From Symbiodinium microadriaticum (lineage: Eukaryota; Sar; Dinophyceae; Suessiales; Symbiodiniaceae): a DNA stretch of 64,000 bases. A program made the translations under genes and the position numbers. Each line of letters starts with the position of its first letter. Position 1 is the stretch's first letter. Under the pieces are notes generated by a model. It saw nothing but the letters and a program-made list of their open reading frames with translations. It did no database searches and was not told where the DNA came from. Location: contig LSRX01000422.1 of assembly GCA_001939145.1 (NCBI GenBank), positions 320,478 to 384,477 of the forward strand. Reading direction: 5' to 3'. Below, one piece after another: positions 46,205-57,579 of the stretch.

Positions 46205-46595
46205 GTTTTTTTTGGGGTTTTAGGGGTACCATAAGGGTTTATATAGGGGTTTAGGGGTTTAGGGTTTAGGGGTTTAGGGTTTAGGGGTTTTGGGTGTAGG
46301 GGTTTAGGGTTTAGGGGTACCATAGGGGTTCCTTTAAGGGCCTTTGGGGTGTAGGGTACCATAAGGGCTCTCTTGTGAGGTTCCTTTAAGACGTACCATA
46401 CGGGCTCTTTTTTGGGGGTTCCTTTAAGAGGTACCTTCAAGGCTCCTTTATTGGGGTTCCTTTAAGAGCCTTTGGGTTTAGGGTACCATAAGGGCTCTTT
46501 TTATGGAGTTCCTTTAAGAGCTCTTTTTATGAGGTTCCTTAAAGAGCTCTTTTATAGGGTACTTTCAAGAGCTTTTTTAAGGTACCCAGAAAGGG
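46205..46595 (+). repeat. TTTAGGG array grading into GGTACCATAAGGGCTC tandem units
   Basis: TTTAGGGGTTTAGGG, then five or six units of roughly 50-60 bp made of GGTACCATAAGGGCTCTTTT and GGGGTTCCTTTAAGAG. Confidence 0.75.
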
Positions 46596-46654
46596 GCCAC
46601 GGCAGCACTTCCTGCGAGCTTTCCCGTATGCTGCATCCACCTTGACTTTTGCAG

Positions 46655-46715
46655 CCCTGCTGCACAGATATGGGATCTAGCTCCGCGGGAGGATATTAAT
46701 GTTGAGATCTGCAAC
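46655..46715 (+). CDS. Candidate exon PAAQIWDLAPREDINVEICN
   Basis: Acceptor TTTTGCAG|C after a pyrimidine-rich stretch; donor AAC|GC. Protein-like composition, but the acceptor lacks the usual following G. Not recognised. Confidence 0.32.
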
Positions 46716-47784
46716 GCTACGCCCAGAAAGCCTTACCCCCCAAACCCTGGGACCGTGCAGGACTTTCTTGATTCCCACGGTACACTTGAAGCTTGTGGGA
46801 AACATCATGAACTTCATATGAGCTCTAGACAGAGTACATTATAAGGGCATTAGTGGTTTCTGATCAACATGAGAAGTGCAGTGAGCACTCTTCCGGCGGC
46901 CTTGTACCACAGTGAAGGTATCATAAGGTTTCAGGGCTTTTCTGAGCTTGTATCATAGGGTTTGAATGGTTTAGACTCAAAGCCCTGAAATTAGTTAATA
47001 CCTAGGTTTTATGGTTTAAGATCTAAGCTCTGGTTGCTAATGTAACAACGCCAAACAGTGTTCGTTTGAATTACAAATGTAGAACAAATCTATATAACAG
47101 TAGTACTAGTTATTTCTCATGTTGAGAGTTATTGGGTGGGTGGATTTTCCCAAGAGAATGCTCGATTAGAGATTGCTCGGTCCGGAGCTGCTGAACCTAA
47201 ACCCTAAACCCTAGGTTGGTGTTATGGATTGGAGGCGCGTGGCCCAAGTAGTAGGGCCGCAAACCTGAAATCCCTAAACCCCGAACCCGAGCCCTACCCT
47301 GGCAGCCACGACCCTAATCCCGAAACTTAAAAGCAGGAGCTAGCCCTGATCCCTAAACCCTAACACCCCTCACCAGGTTCAGGGTTTGGGGTTAGGGTTT
47401 AGGGTGTACTTTTTTGTTTAGGGTCTACAGGATTTTTCAATTTTAAGGTGTTTCCTCTGGATTTGGGGAAGTCACTAAGGCTTGTGGGGTTTTGTGTTTG
47501 GGGGCGTATGCTCCCTGAATTCTGTCCAACAAGTACCAACCTTCCTCAAACCCTTAAACCCTTACCACTATACTAAACCCTAAACCCTTATATAGGGGCC
47601 TTAATAATTAGAATAGGGTTTGGGGTACGGTATATTATGCTATCCTATAATCAGGATAAGAAAGCCCTAAAGCCTTAAAGCTCTAAGCCAGTCCCGTAGC
47701 CGAAACCTTAGAGCCCTAAACCCACGACCCTCAACACCTCTAGGGCCTCTAGGGTGTCGGGCTTTAGGGCTTTAGGGTTTAGGG

Positions 47785-47865
47785 TTGACTACGGTTGATG
47801 ATATAAATCCTGCATTACCAATAATAAGGAATATACCATAATTCCCATAGGTTAGGGTCCTTAAA
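47785..47865. mobile_element. Family 3 element, left two thirds only
   Basis: CTACGGTTGATGATATAAATCC-TGCATTACC, AAGGAATATACC and CCCATAGGTTAGGGTCCTTA are all present, but the mirrored right arm is missing. Confidence 0.7.
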
Positions 47866-48478
47866 AGGTCGATTCGGGCGGTGAGCTGTTGGGGATCCCA
47901 ATCGTCCTCCCAATCCCTCCGACCTCGTAAGGCACCAGATTTCCAATGCACGCCCAGAGGGTCCAAACAGCCTTTTGGGTGTTGGGTTTCGGGTTTAGGG
48001 GTTNTTGTTTTTTTTTTTGTGTGTGTGTGTGTTGCTTTCATTTTGTAAGATGTCTTTGATTCGAACATGAGTTTGCATTTTTGCTTTGCGTTTGAAGGGC
48101 AATACTTCTGCAGCTAAAACTTTCAGGGCGGCATAGTACATAAGTCACAGGTATCCGGGACATGGCAAAATGCTCGCGCGGAAGAAATGGCTGTACCAAT
48201 GGAACTCGATATCCCCAGACCGAAAATATGTTTGTCGATCGTTACTGTACAGTATATTGCATTTGCATGGAAGACGGTATTGGTTTGCAACAATGCTTAG
48301 AACAAAAACCGTGGTCGCCGTGACCCAGGACCCAAGCAAAAGTAGAAGCCCAAGTACTTCTGTTTCATGGCAGCAGATATAGTTGTAGCGCAGTGACGGC
48401 ACGTGTCCCTGAGACAGAAGTTGTATCAGCAAGGAAGCCCTTGGCACGCATGATGATGCCGGTCGACAATTGTGTTAC

Positions 48479-48610
48479 CCAGAGGGTCCTCTGTGCTGCT
48501 ATGGGGGATACCTCCCTTAGTCAAACTTGTGATTCCCAATAAAGAAACCCTACATTCTACTATGTACCAGTAGGCACTTTGGGCCCTTTGGGCTAGTGCA
48601 GGTTGCTAAG
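48479..48610. mobile_element. Diverged family 4-like element (CCCAGAGGGTCC)
   Basis: ACCCAGAGGGTCCTCTGTGCTG at the left; the right side shows TACTATGTACCAGTAGG then GGGCCCTTTGGGC. Pairing is weak. Confidence 0.4.
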
Positions 48611-48679
48611 CCCACCGGGTTAGCACCGTCGAGTCGATACCAATCTTGGAACCCTGAGACTCCGAGTATACAACCAGTA

Positions 48680-49240
48680 CGGTAACCCTAAACCCTAGAC
48701 CCTAAACCCTAAGCCCTAAACCCCTAAGCCCTTAAACCCTAAACCCTAAACCCCTTAAAGACCCTAAACCCCTAAAGCAATTAGCACTTCTGTCCTGTCG
48801 GGTTCCTTACCGGGGAGACCCAAAGCCTGAACCCTAAACCCCTAAAGGCCCTGAATCCGGAATCCCCACCTTCCAAAGCCCTGCCAAAAAACAACCCAAA
48901 GCCCTTCTCCCTAGACCCCTACGCCTAAAGGCCTAAAAGCTTGAACCTTAATCAAAGCCCTAAAATCCCGAAAAGCCCAAGCCTTAAACCCTCATCCCCG
49001 AACCTAACAGCCCCAAGATCCTAAACCATGAACCCAAAGCTCTAAGACCCCAAGCCCTAAAGCCAAAGCTCAAAAAACCCTACGCCCTAAACCCCTAAAC
49101 CCAAAGCTCAAAAAACCCTAAACCCCTAAATCCAAAGCTCTAAACATCCTAAACCCTACACCGATCCCTTTAAAGGAACCCTAAACCCTAAACCCTTTAA
49201 AGGAACCCTGCACCGATCCCTTTTGAAGAAACCCCAAAGC
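48680..49240 (+). repeat. Long CCCTAAA telomere-like tract
   Basis: Continuous degenerate CCCTAAA-type repeats with variants (CCCTAAAGCC, AAAGCTC, TTTAAAGGAACC) for over 500 bp. Nothing else was recognised in it. Confidence 0.8.
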
Positions 49241-49249
49241 CCCGCCGAG

Positions 49250-49342
49250 TTTCGATCTGAGCGGAGCTTCACGCGAAACACCGAGCGTATCCTGGAGAAC
49301 GTTCGGACCCTCCGTGCGCCTCCCGAGTTTTGGCTCGACTTT
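49250..49342 (+). CDS. Candidate exon FRSERSFTRNTERILENVRT...
   Basis: 31 codons ending APPEFWLDF before a GT donor at TTT|GTTTTT, with strong third-position G/C. The acceptor is CCGAG|T, so the left edge is uncertain. Basic, helix-prone, not recognised. Confidence 0.45.
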
Positions 49343-49679
49343 GTTTTTTTGGTTTGGGGGTTTTACGACATGTAGAGGGTCCTAAACCCTAAACCCTAAA
49401 GCCATAAACCCCTAAACCCTGAAGTGTGGACTTTCGGTTTAGAGTTGAGGCTGAGGTTAGGGTTTTAGGGTTTAGAGTTTAGGTCTGTTTTTGAAGCTTC
49501 GACGTTTCGGGCTTGGGACTTCTTAAACCGTTTTTGTGGTTGGGGGTTTGTTGCTTTTATAGGTTTCTTGAGGCTTCCGGCATTTGGGATCTAAACCCTA
49601 TATGCCCTAAGCCCTATAAGCGATCTAAACCGTGGTTTGGACGTTCAGGAGCCCTGGGTTTCACTGGGTTCGCAGGTTG

Positions 49680-49825
49680 TGTTTAGGGCTTTAGGGGGTT
49701 TAGGGTTTAGGGGGTTTAGGGGGGGTTTAGGGTTTAGGGGTTTTAGGGGTTTAGGGGTTGAGGGATTTAGGGGTTCAGGGGTTTAGGGGTTCAGGGGTTT
49801 GGTGTGTAGAGTTTGGGCTAGGGCT
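49680..49825 (-). repeat. TTTAGGG telomere-like array
   Basis: Dense TTTAGGG/GGGGTTTAGGGG repeats, opposite in orientation to the tract at 48.7-49.2 kb. The two face each other across the candidate exon at 49.25 kb. Confidence 0.85.
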
Positions 49826-49999
49826 TGGGCTGTAGGGTTCAGGGTCGACCTCCGTCCTGGAGTGGTGGCTGAGATCGGGGTTTTTGTTTGGCATCTTGAT
49901 AAACCCGAAACCCTAAATCCCTAAACCCTAAACCCTAAACCGTAAACTCTAGGGTGTAGGGTTTAAGTTAAGGGTTTAGGGTAACCTAAACCCTAAACC

Positions 50000-50225
50000 C
50001 TAGAGGATTTTGTTCTGACTTACCGTGGTCCCGTAAGCTCGAGATGAAGTTGCTGTGAAGAAGTCAACTCGCTTCATGACCTGTGCAGACTCTAGTCCGC
50101 AGCCTAGGAGCATGCCTAGGCAACCAGAGTGCCAGTCGTCACGGTGGAAGACTTTTTTTGAGTCTCTCGCACGCATCCATACCTCAAGTCTATTGTTGCT
50201 CGGAAATCCTGAGTACAACTAACGC
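50000..50225. other. Unique segment open on both strands, strand undecided
   Basis: On the plus strand a frame reads PECQSSRWKTFFESLARIH... to a TAA near 50222. On the minus strand an AG|G...GT segment reads DFRATIDL. Neither has clear partners. Confidence 0.25.
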
Positions 50226-50817
50226 ATATGCCACGCTGCCGCACGGAGGTATGAAGAGTTAAGCAACCCAGTGAGTAAGTTCAGGCTGAAGCACCCACTA
50301 GCCGACCCAATGGTGAGCGCCAGGTGTATAAAAGTCCACAAGCACGCTTGCATCATGATCACGTGTTTCTTCCATCAAACAGTGGCTCTGCTTGCTCCAG
50401 TCGCAAAGTTGCAGAACAATTCGGAACAGGAATCCAACAACCCCCTCAAAGCTTGGTGAGTCCAAGTTCAAAATGCTGTACCAGACTGTTCCGAAGTCCC
50501 CCTAGAGTGTGCATTCAGCTTCCCCTGCCCTTGGGCACCCTATCCCTAAATCCCGAAACTCAAAAACCTCCAAACCCGAACCCCGCGTAAACTCTTGACT
50601 TCTTTCTTGGGCTTAGGGTTTAGAGGTTTCGGGTTTGGGGTTTGGGGGTTTAGGGGTTTTAGGGGTTTAGGGTTCGGAACCCCGAACTTGTTGCAGGCAA
50701 GACAGCGTCAGTGCCCGGCCAGCTGATGGTCGTGGCCTCCGTTTTCAGGGGCTTGGGTTAAGTTTAGGGTTTAGGGCTGGGGTGTAGAATACGGAAGCTT
50801 CAAGTTGAACTTGGCAG

Positions 50818-50925
50818 CAATATAGGGGCCTTAGTTACCAATACTATTTTGGTGGTTCCTTCTTATAAATACAGGAAAGTATACCCCCAAACCCTGTTCT
50901 AATTACTGAAGCACCTTTATTATGC
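50818..50925. mobile_element. Palindromic element family 2
   Basis: TATAGGGGCCTTAGTTACCA at the left; CCTGTTCTAATTACTGAAG-CACCTTTATTA at the right; usual GGTTCCTTCTTATAAATA centre. Confidence 0.75.
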
Positions 50926-50959
50926 GAAGAAAGTTCATGCTTCGGAGCCCTAAAGCCAG

Positions 50960-51160
50960 AGTTTCTGCTACTGCTACTACTACGACTGCTATTACTATTA
51001 CTGCTACTACTACTACGACGACGAGGAGGAGGACGACGACGACCACTACGACTCTACTACTGCTACTACAACTACTCCTGCTACTCCTACTTCTACTCCT
51101 ACTACTAGTCCTACCACTTCTTCTACTCCTACTGCTCCTGCTTGTACTCCTGCCTCTACG
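50960..51160. repeat. (TAC)n / (CTG)n trinucleotide microsatellite
   Basis: TAC, TGC, GACGACG and TCC triplets over about 200 bp, similar to the tract at 45.3 kb. Confidence 0.9.
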
Positions 51161-51518
51161 CTGGTGCTACGATTATACCTCATCAGTGTGTTCTCATGCT
51201 CTCGTTGTCACAACTGTGGAAGTCTCCGTCAATCAAGACTTTCGAAGCCGTCAGTGATCGCGGAGTTCCGTGCCACATGTGGAACGCAGGCTTTCCGCAA
51301 TACCCAAGAGCCCCACAAACTTAGACCAGGCAAGAAGCCAGCTAAGCTCATGCATGCAACCAGGTAGGAAGCCTGATAAGGCATCCAAAAGCCGTATATT
51401 ACTCATTTAGAACGTTAAACCCGAGCGTTAAGTAAGTCAAGCCCTTAAGCCCTAAACCCTAAGCCTAAACCCTAAAAACAAAAGCCAAGTCTTAGACCCT
51501 TATCAGCTGCTTTCTGAG

Positions 51519-51568
51519 GCACAGACTTTGAAGCCGGAGGACACCGCCGGCGAGGCCTCGGACGTGCA
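51519..51568 (+). CDS. Candidate exon AQTLKPEDTAGEASDV
   Basis: AG|G acceptor, CA|GTGC donor, 50 nt, nearly all third positions G/C. Acidic. Not recognised. Confidence 0.5.
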
Positions 51569-51810
51569 GTGCTTTTTCCCTAAGAATCTGGGGCTTCTGG
51601 CGGGTTTTTCTGTAGGTTGTAGAAGGTTTTAACAGGTTTTATCGGGTTCTTCAGGACTCGATAAAGGGGCTTCTGTGGTTTTGGTGTTTTTTTGTTGCGA
51701 AGGGGTTCTTGGTTTTGGGTTGAAGGGTTGAGAATGGCTTGGAATCTGTGAGCTTTTGATTGAGTGGTGTGTATATTGTGTGCTTACGTTAATTTTAGGA
51801 ATAATCGCAG

Positions 51811-51863
51811 ACCTCATACGGACACCGAATTGGCTTCACGAAGTTCAAGCCCAGAATCAGAAA
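51811..51863 (+). CDS. Candidate exon TSYGHRIGFTKFKPRI...
   Basis: Acceptor ATCGCAG|A, donor AAA|GTGAGG. The better-biased frame reads TSYGHRIGFTKFKPRI. The frame that continues from exon 51519-51568 instead reads PHTDTELASRSSSPESE, so frame and linkage are open. Confidence 0.33.
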
Positions 51864-51937
51864 GTGAGGAACCTTAATTGTTCTTGTAGTTGCAACTGTC
51901 CGGAGACTGACTTTGGGATTCTACGGAGGTTCTAATA

Positions 51938-52022
51938 TAAAATACAATAAAATACAATAAAATAAAATAAAATAATATAATATAATATAATATAATATGA
52001 TATAGTATAATACAATACAATG
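51938..52022. repeat. AT-rich pentanucleotide tract (AATAC/AATAA/AATAT)
   Basis: Seventeen or so five-base units drifting from AATAC to AATAA to AATAT. Confidence 0.88.
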
Positions 52023-52052
52023 TTCAGTTCAAACTTTTTGGAGGTTAGGGGC

Positions 52053-52178
52053 CTCTGCAGGCGGGTGAGCTCAGCTCTGCGGACGATGCGACCATGCTGC
52101 GCGCAGGCAAGTCTGGATGCACACACGAGCTGCAAGGCCGTGCGGAATTCCGGCAGCGCGAATTCGGCGACATAGTTC
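52053..52178 (-). CDS. Minus-strand exon NYVAEFALPEFRTALQLVC...
   Basis: 126 nt with an AG|G acceptor (at 52179-52180) and GC donor (at 52051-52052), 41 full codons of clearly biased coding sequence ending IVRRAELTRLQ. Other exons of this gene were not found; the flanks are pentanucleotide repeats and unique sequence. No family recognised. Confidence 0.6.
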
Positions 52179-52497
52179 CTGGACCGAGGGGGGGGTTCTG
52201 GGGCTTTTGGGTGTGAGAAGGAAGGCAGCATGAGCTGTGATTATGCTGCAAACTTGCAAAGCCTGTGCAAGAGCATACCAGCTTCCGGATGGGGATGACG
52301 GGACAAACAAAGGTCGCAGACAGACTGAACTACTGAACAGCCTTTCCGAATCGAACATAAGACTCGCCCGATTGCCAAGGCTGTCGGGACTTGTATCATA
52401 GTCAACCGTGAAACACTGAACCCTAAACCCCCCAGCCCTTATCTGCACATGTCAAGACGCAAGAAGTGACTACATGACTTGTAAGTCGAGCCTCATC

Positions 52498-52840
52498 TGG
52501 TATAGTATAGCATAGGATAGTATGGTATGGTATAGCATGGCATGGCATAGCATAGCATAGTACATGACAGTATAGTATAGTATAGTATAGTATAGTATAG
52601 TACAGTAGAGTATGGTGAAGTATAATACAGTATAGTATAGTGTAGTCTGTATAGTATAGTATAGTGTAGCATGGTACAGCATAGTATAGTATATTACAGT
52701 ATAGTATGGTATAGTAAAGTACAGTCAAGTGTAGTATAGTATAGTACAGCATAGGGAAGTAGAGTATACTAAGGTACAGCTTAGGACAGTACAGTACAGT
52801 ACAGTATGGTATAGTATAGCATAGTACGGTATCGAATATT
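52498..52840. repeat. (GTATA)n pentanucleotide array, degenerate
   Basis: More than 60 units of TATAG with scattered CATGG, ACAGT and GTATG variants. Confidence 0.92.
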
Positions 52841-53408
52841 ATGGTGTAAAGTAAAGCCTGGCACCTTAGCCCAGCCCCATCGGCCTACAACTGCAGGAAA
52901 AGATCGAACAACTATTCCCTCAAACTCCCCAAAACCCCAATCCGATTCAGGCTTCAGGTCTTTGGGCCCCCAGGCATCAAACATCTTGCACCGTCTTTCG
53001 CTGACACCCCTCAAAAAGCCGTTTAATTACAGTCCTAAGCCGACAAGCACCGTAAGGAGCTGCAGCACCCCAAACCGACATCGGCAATGCCTTGCGCTCC
53101 CAATCTTGTTTTTTTTTACGAGTGCAGGCTTTTTGGCCGACAACCCTCTAGGATTTGTTTTGCCAAGGGGGCCTAGGACGGCCTAGGATACGGCAGGATT
53201 GCTTTCACTCGCCACGGGCAACCGGCAACCTCTCCAAACCCTGTAGCAGCTAACCTAGCAGCCCTAAACGCAAATCCCGGTAGTCTGTAGACCCATGAAC
53301 CCTACCTGGACCACACAAGTGTGCAGAATAATAGCCCTTTATAGGCCCATCATTTTACATACTTTTGGGGGTAGGGTAAACCCTTAAACAAAACAGTCTG
53401 GAAGGCAG

Positions 53409-53444
53409 GACCTTTGGATCGCGGAGCTGCTATTACTGGGACAG
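53409..53444 (+). CDS. Candidate 36-nt exon DLWIAELLLLGQ
   Basis: AG|G acceptor and CAG|GC donor around twelve in-frame codons forming a likely helix. The bases just after could instead be a terminal exon (AG|GCC... ARLPLEGSSTVSTTYIKDF... stop near 53528). Not recognised. Confidence 0.38.
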
Positions 53445-54334
53445 GCCCGGCTTCCTTTGGAAGGATCATCAACCGTATCTACTACGTACATCAAAGACTT
53501 CGACGCCTTGATTAAAATGATTAAATAGGGTCCCTGTCTAGCTCAGGCCTTTCGGGATTCGGGGTAAGGGATAGCATCGATGTGGGCGACAAGAAACCAT
53601 TTACTACAGATAAATGCCATGATGTGAGGCTACACCACAGCCCTCAGGCCCTACCCGACCCCCAGAATCTTGTAGACCTTTTTAAAAGGTTTGTTACTCG
53701 TATGGCACCAAGATTAAGAGTATCCTGCAGGCAGCATCATGTGGCTTACTGTGAACATTTCTCAAAATTCTGCACTTGAAAGGGTTCTGTTGTCACCTGA
53801 ATCTGATTCATGACTGCTTTTTGTGCTGACTGTATCACCCTTGCCTATACCCTCTTTGCGGGGTCTTATAAGCCATAGATGATGGAATCATGGTGGTGTT
53901 TCGTTCCTTATGTGCTCCCTTGCCACGCTTGGAAATTAGCCCATCACTCTACCAGCACATATATGCTGTAGTTGCAGTTTCTTAGTGTTTAAGGTTGTCA
54001 GCTTCTCTGAACTCAAACATAGAAGGCCCAAGCCAAGCCAGGCATGCCATTCTGGAGTGAGCACTGTGAAGCCCTTGTCTAGCCGAAGACCCGGTCTAAC
54101 CGAAGACCATACATAGCAGAGGTCTTCGCGTAACAGGGAGCTCTGTGCAGCAGAAGACGACCGTAGCTAAAATTCCGACTCTGTCTAACATGCCAAATCC
54201 CCACGGGTCCATGTGCCTGACTAGTATATACTTGGGCCCCAAAGTACCTATATAGAGACTATTTTAAGAACAAAGTATATACTGTTTGAGCACCTGGACC
54301 CATTGGGGAATGGAAGCAGAAAGCATTCTAGGCT

Positions 54335-54965
54335 GAAGCCCTAAACCCCTGAAGACCCTAAAACCTTAAACCCTAAACCCCTGAAGACCCTAAACCCTAA
54401 ACCCTAAACCCCTAAAGACCCTAACGACCCTAAGGACCCTAAGGACCCTTAACCCTAAACCCTAAACACCTAAACACCTAAACACCTAAACACCCTAAGC
54501 CCTAAAGACCCCAAATTCCTAAACCCCTAAAGACCCTAAAGACCCTAAACACCTAAACACCCTAAACCCTAGATTTCTCCGGGGGTACCTTTGGGAACCG
54601 GCCCGGTCCAGGTTCGACCACACGTGCAAGCGCGAGGCGACCGCTGGAAACGTAGGGAGGGGCTCGGGGCTTTTAGGATTCCTCTAGGGCTCCAGTTAGG
54701 GTTGAAGGGTCTATAGGGGTTTAGGGGTTTAGGGTTTAGGGTTTAGGGGTTTAGGGGTTTTAGGGTTTAGGGTTTAGCGGTTTAGGGGTTTAGGGTTTAG
54801 GGGGGTTTAGGGTTTTAGGGTTTAGCGGTTTAGGGGTTTAGGGGTTTAGGGGGGTTTAGGGTTTTAGGGTTTAGCGGTTTAGGGGTTTAGGGGTTTAGGG
54901 GGGTTTAGGGTTTTAGGGTTTAGAGGTTTAGGGGTTTAGGGGTTTAGGGCCTATAGGGCCTATAG
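54335..54965. repeat. Facing telomere-like arrays around a short exon
   Basis: CCCTAAA-type repeats (54335-54565) face TTTAGGG-type repeats (54705-54950), with a 130-bp unique island between them that holds the candidate exon at 54612. A higher-order unit of about 60 bp (GGGGGTTTAGGGTTTTAGGG then TTTAGCGG) repeats in the right array. Confidence 0.85.
54612..54651 (+). CDS. Candidate 40-nt exon FDHTCKREATAGN
   Basis: AG|G acceptor, AAC|GTAGGG donor, all coding-like third positions, in a unique island between two telomere-like arrays. Not recognised. Confidence 0.45.
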
Positions 54966-55128
54966 GGCCAAAAGGGCTCCATTTACCAACATGATGGGTT
55001 GATGGGCTTCATATAGTGACCCTCGACCCTTAACCCTACAGCAGGGTCTAGCGCTTTGAGGGCTAAAAAGGCGCCACATCGGGGAACCTCGCATTGCAGT
55101 CAAACCCACCGCAACACGTGTCAGAGAG

Positions 55129-55204
55129 GGTTCACGACTCCGCCGTGCGGGAGCATCTACAACACGTTTTCTCTGTCTACCTTGAGAATGAGAACGGTAC
55201 CTAG
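55129..55204 (+). CDS. Candidate exon VHDSAVREHLQHVFSVYLE...
   Basis: AG|G acceptor (AGAGAG|G). Reads through to NENGT and a TAG at 55202-55204, or is spliced at AACG|GTACC. Helical, protein-like. Not recognised. Confidence 0.42.
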
Positions 55205-55779
55205 TTTCATGGTTAGGATCTGTTACACGAAAAGTAGGTACCCGAAGCCCTAAAGCCTAAGAGTATGTCTCTCCACATAAGCCCTCGCATGGGTAAGGCT
55301 AAGGCGTCCCCTCCCGAAGAGCCTCGAATCCCGGCACTCCCGACGTGATTTTCGGGTTTAGGGTTCAGGACGGTAGGGTTCGGGGTTTAGGGCATGCAAC
55401 GTGCATGGCACTTCAACATTGCAGAAGCACCGTATGCTGCAAACAGGGCAGCCCGAAACCCCGAAAACCTATAATTAGCTCAATCTTGAGATCAATCTCT
55501 AATCCTTCCCGCAACCCACCGAAGCCCACATTTTTGTAAGATCCCTACAAATTCCATGTTAGGGCTTGTACCACGAACCTCTAAAACAGTAGGCTATGGT
55601 AGTTTAATTTATTGTAAGCCCGAAACCCTCAAAATCCAGGCCCGTGGTCCGCACCTGCTTCTAGGGTTTACAAGGGTTTTAGGGTCGGAACAGTAGGTTT
55701 TAGGGTTGTAGGGTTTAGGTTTAAGGGTTTTTTTTAGGGTTTTTGGATTTTGGGGTTTCGGGTTTTTCTCTAGCGGAAG

Positions 55780-56920
55780 GCGGCCAAGATGAGCTGCGCC
55801 ACACACTGCCCTGCCGAGAGGGAGCACGTAGAGGTGGGAAAATAGAGGGTTCAGGATTTAGGTCTTCAGGGTTTTAGGGTCTTGAGTTTAGGGTTGAATG
55901 GGCTTAGTGGGGGTTTAGGGTTGAGAGCGTGGAGGTCTGGGATTCGCGGTTCTTTGGTCTTGGAGTTTGCACGCTGATGGGCGGATGTTTCTGGCGTAGT
56001 AGCTTGTTTCGGACGGTGGAATCGGAAAGCGGAACCTGACAATACTACGGTTGATGATCGAATTCCTGCATTACCCATAATAAAGAATATACCATGATTC
56101 CCATAGTTTAGGGTCCTTAAGGTAATGCAGGATTTATATCATCAACAGTAGGAGTGCTCTGTTCCGGGATTTACTATTCAGACAAGACTCAGAGGCCTTC
56201 GTCTGCAGGAAGAACAAGCAGCAACCACGGTTCAGGGGGCTATGTAGGGGCCTCAACAATCATGAGTCAAGGAGTTTTAGGGATGTTCTGGTATAGTTAT
56301 ACAAGGACTGTAAAGAGATACGATAGTTCATTATTCCAGGCACGTTCAAGGCTTTGACTGCTCGACCCTCTGCATGCACATACCTCCCCTATAGAACCCT
56401 GGAAGGAGGCACATACACCCAAAGTGAAACCTAATGCCCCGAAGTTTCGCAATAAAGCTAAAGTAAGCGGGGCTTGAGTTTATTTTTGAGGGTTCTAGAA
56501 GGGGAACTAGAACGGGTACCAGAAGGGGTACTACGAGGGTATGTACCAGGAATGGGGTACTATAAGAGGTACTAGAAGCTAGGTTCCCCAGTAGTACCCC
56601 TTCACCCTTTTTCATTTTGGGTTCCCTTATCACAACTAAATTATAGAACAAAAGGCTACCGTTCTTATTAAGGCACCACTGGGGAACCTAGGAAGGGGTG
56701 CTACAAGGGTACTACGAGACTCCTAAACCCTAAACCCTAAATCCCAAAAACCCTAAACCCAAAAACCCCAAATCCCTAAACCTCTAAACCCTAAATCCCT
56801 AAACCCCTAAACCCTAAAAACCTAAACCCGAAACCCTAAACCGTGCTGCGCGCGGCTGCCCAGGGCTATCCTTTCAAGGAGCTCGACCTGAACCCCGCGG
56901 CGGTCTACACGAGGAAGTGA
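55780..56920 (+). CDS. Last two exons of an unknown gene (55780-55833, 56864-56920)
   Basis: The first reads AAKMSCATHCPAEREHVE between AG|GCG and GAG|GTGGG. The second reads GYPFKELDLNPAAVYTRK and ends at TGA (56918-56920). Phase 0 at the junction, AG|G at both acceptors, strong third-position G/C. The intron contains a complete family 3 palindromic element (56044-56150). Upstream exons may include 54612-54651. No family recognised. Confidence 0.58.
56044..56150. mobile_element. Palindromic element family 3, intron copy with GT...AG termini
   Basis: CTACG|GTTGATGATCGAATTCC at the left and GCAGGATTTATATCATCAACAG at the right. The outermost bases of the hairpin are GT and AG. Centre: AAGAATATACC and CCCATAGTTTAGGGTCC. 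Inside the intron of the gene at 55780-56920. Confidence 0.82.
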
Positions 56921-56937
56921 AGGGCTCATAGGGTTCA

Positions 56938-57100
56938 GGCTTAGGTTTAGGGTTTAGGGTCTAGGGGTTTAGAGTTTAGGGTCTAGGGTTTAGGGTTTAG
57001 GGTCTAGGGTTTAGAGTTTAGGGTTTAGTTAGGGTTTAGGGTCTAGGGTTTAGAGTCTAGGGTTCAGGGTTTAGGGTCTAGGGTTTAGGGCCTGATTGGG
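56938..57100 (-). repeat. TTTAGGG telomere-like array
   Basis: TTTAGGG with TCTAGGG and TTTAGAG variants, about 20 units, starting about 20 bp after the stop of the preceding gene. Confidence 0.88.
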
Positions 57101-57334
57101 CTAAGGGGTTTGGGGTCTTAGAGGTAAGGGCTTTAGGGTCTGTGTCTTGAGTCCTCGTGTGAGGATTCAGAATGTCTCTGTGTGTGTGTGTGTGTGTTTT
57201 GACTCTCTATCTGCATGTACTCGACCATGCTGTGGTTTCTTTAAATGTAGTATTATTTTGCAGTATGATGGCGGTGACTATTGGTGTTATTTTGTTATCA
57301 TTAGTCTAGCTGATCGCAGTAGTTGCGCACCACC

Positions 57335-57370
57335 GCCACCGCCACCACCACCACCACCACCACCACCACT
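57335..57370. repeat. (CCA)n microsatellite
   Basis: Twelve CCA/CCG triplets. Confidence 0.9.
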
Positions 57371-57579
57371 CCCTTTCCTACTGTTACGGCTACTGCTGCT
57401 ACCAGTGCTACTCAACTCCTGCTCCTACTCCTTTTTGGGCTTAGTGGATTCCCATGATGGAATGGATGCCGCGATTCGCACGCTGCAGACTTGTTCAGCG
57501 ATTCATGCGTTCCTGTCCGTCCATCCATCTTAAGCTTTCGGCATCAGGGGGTTGTCGGGCAAAGGCCCGTTGAAACTTA

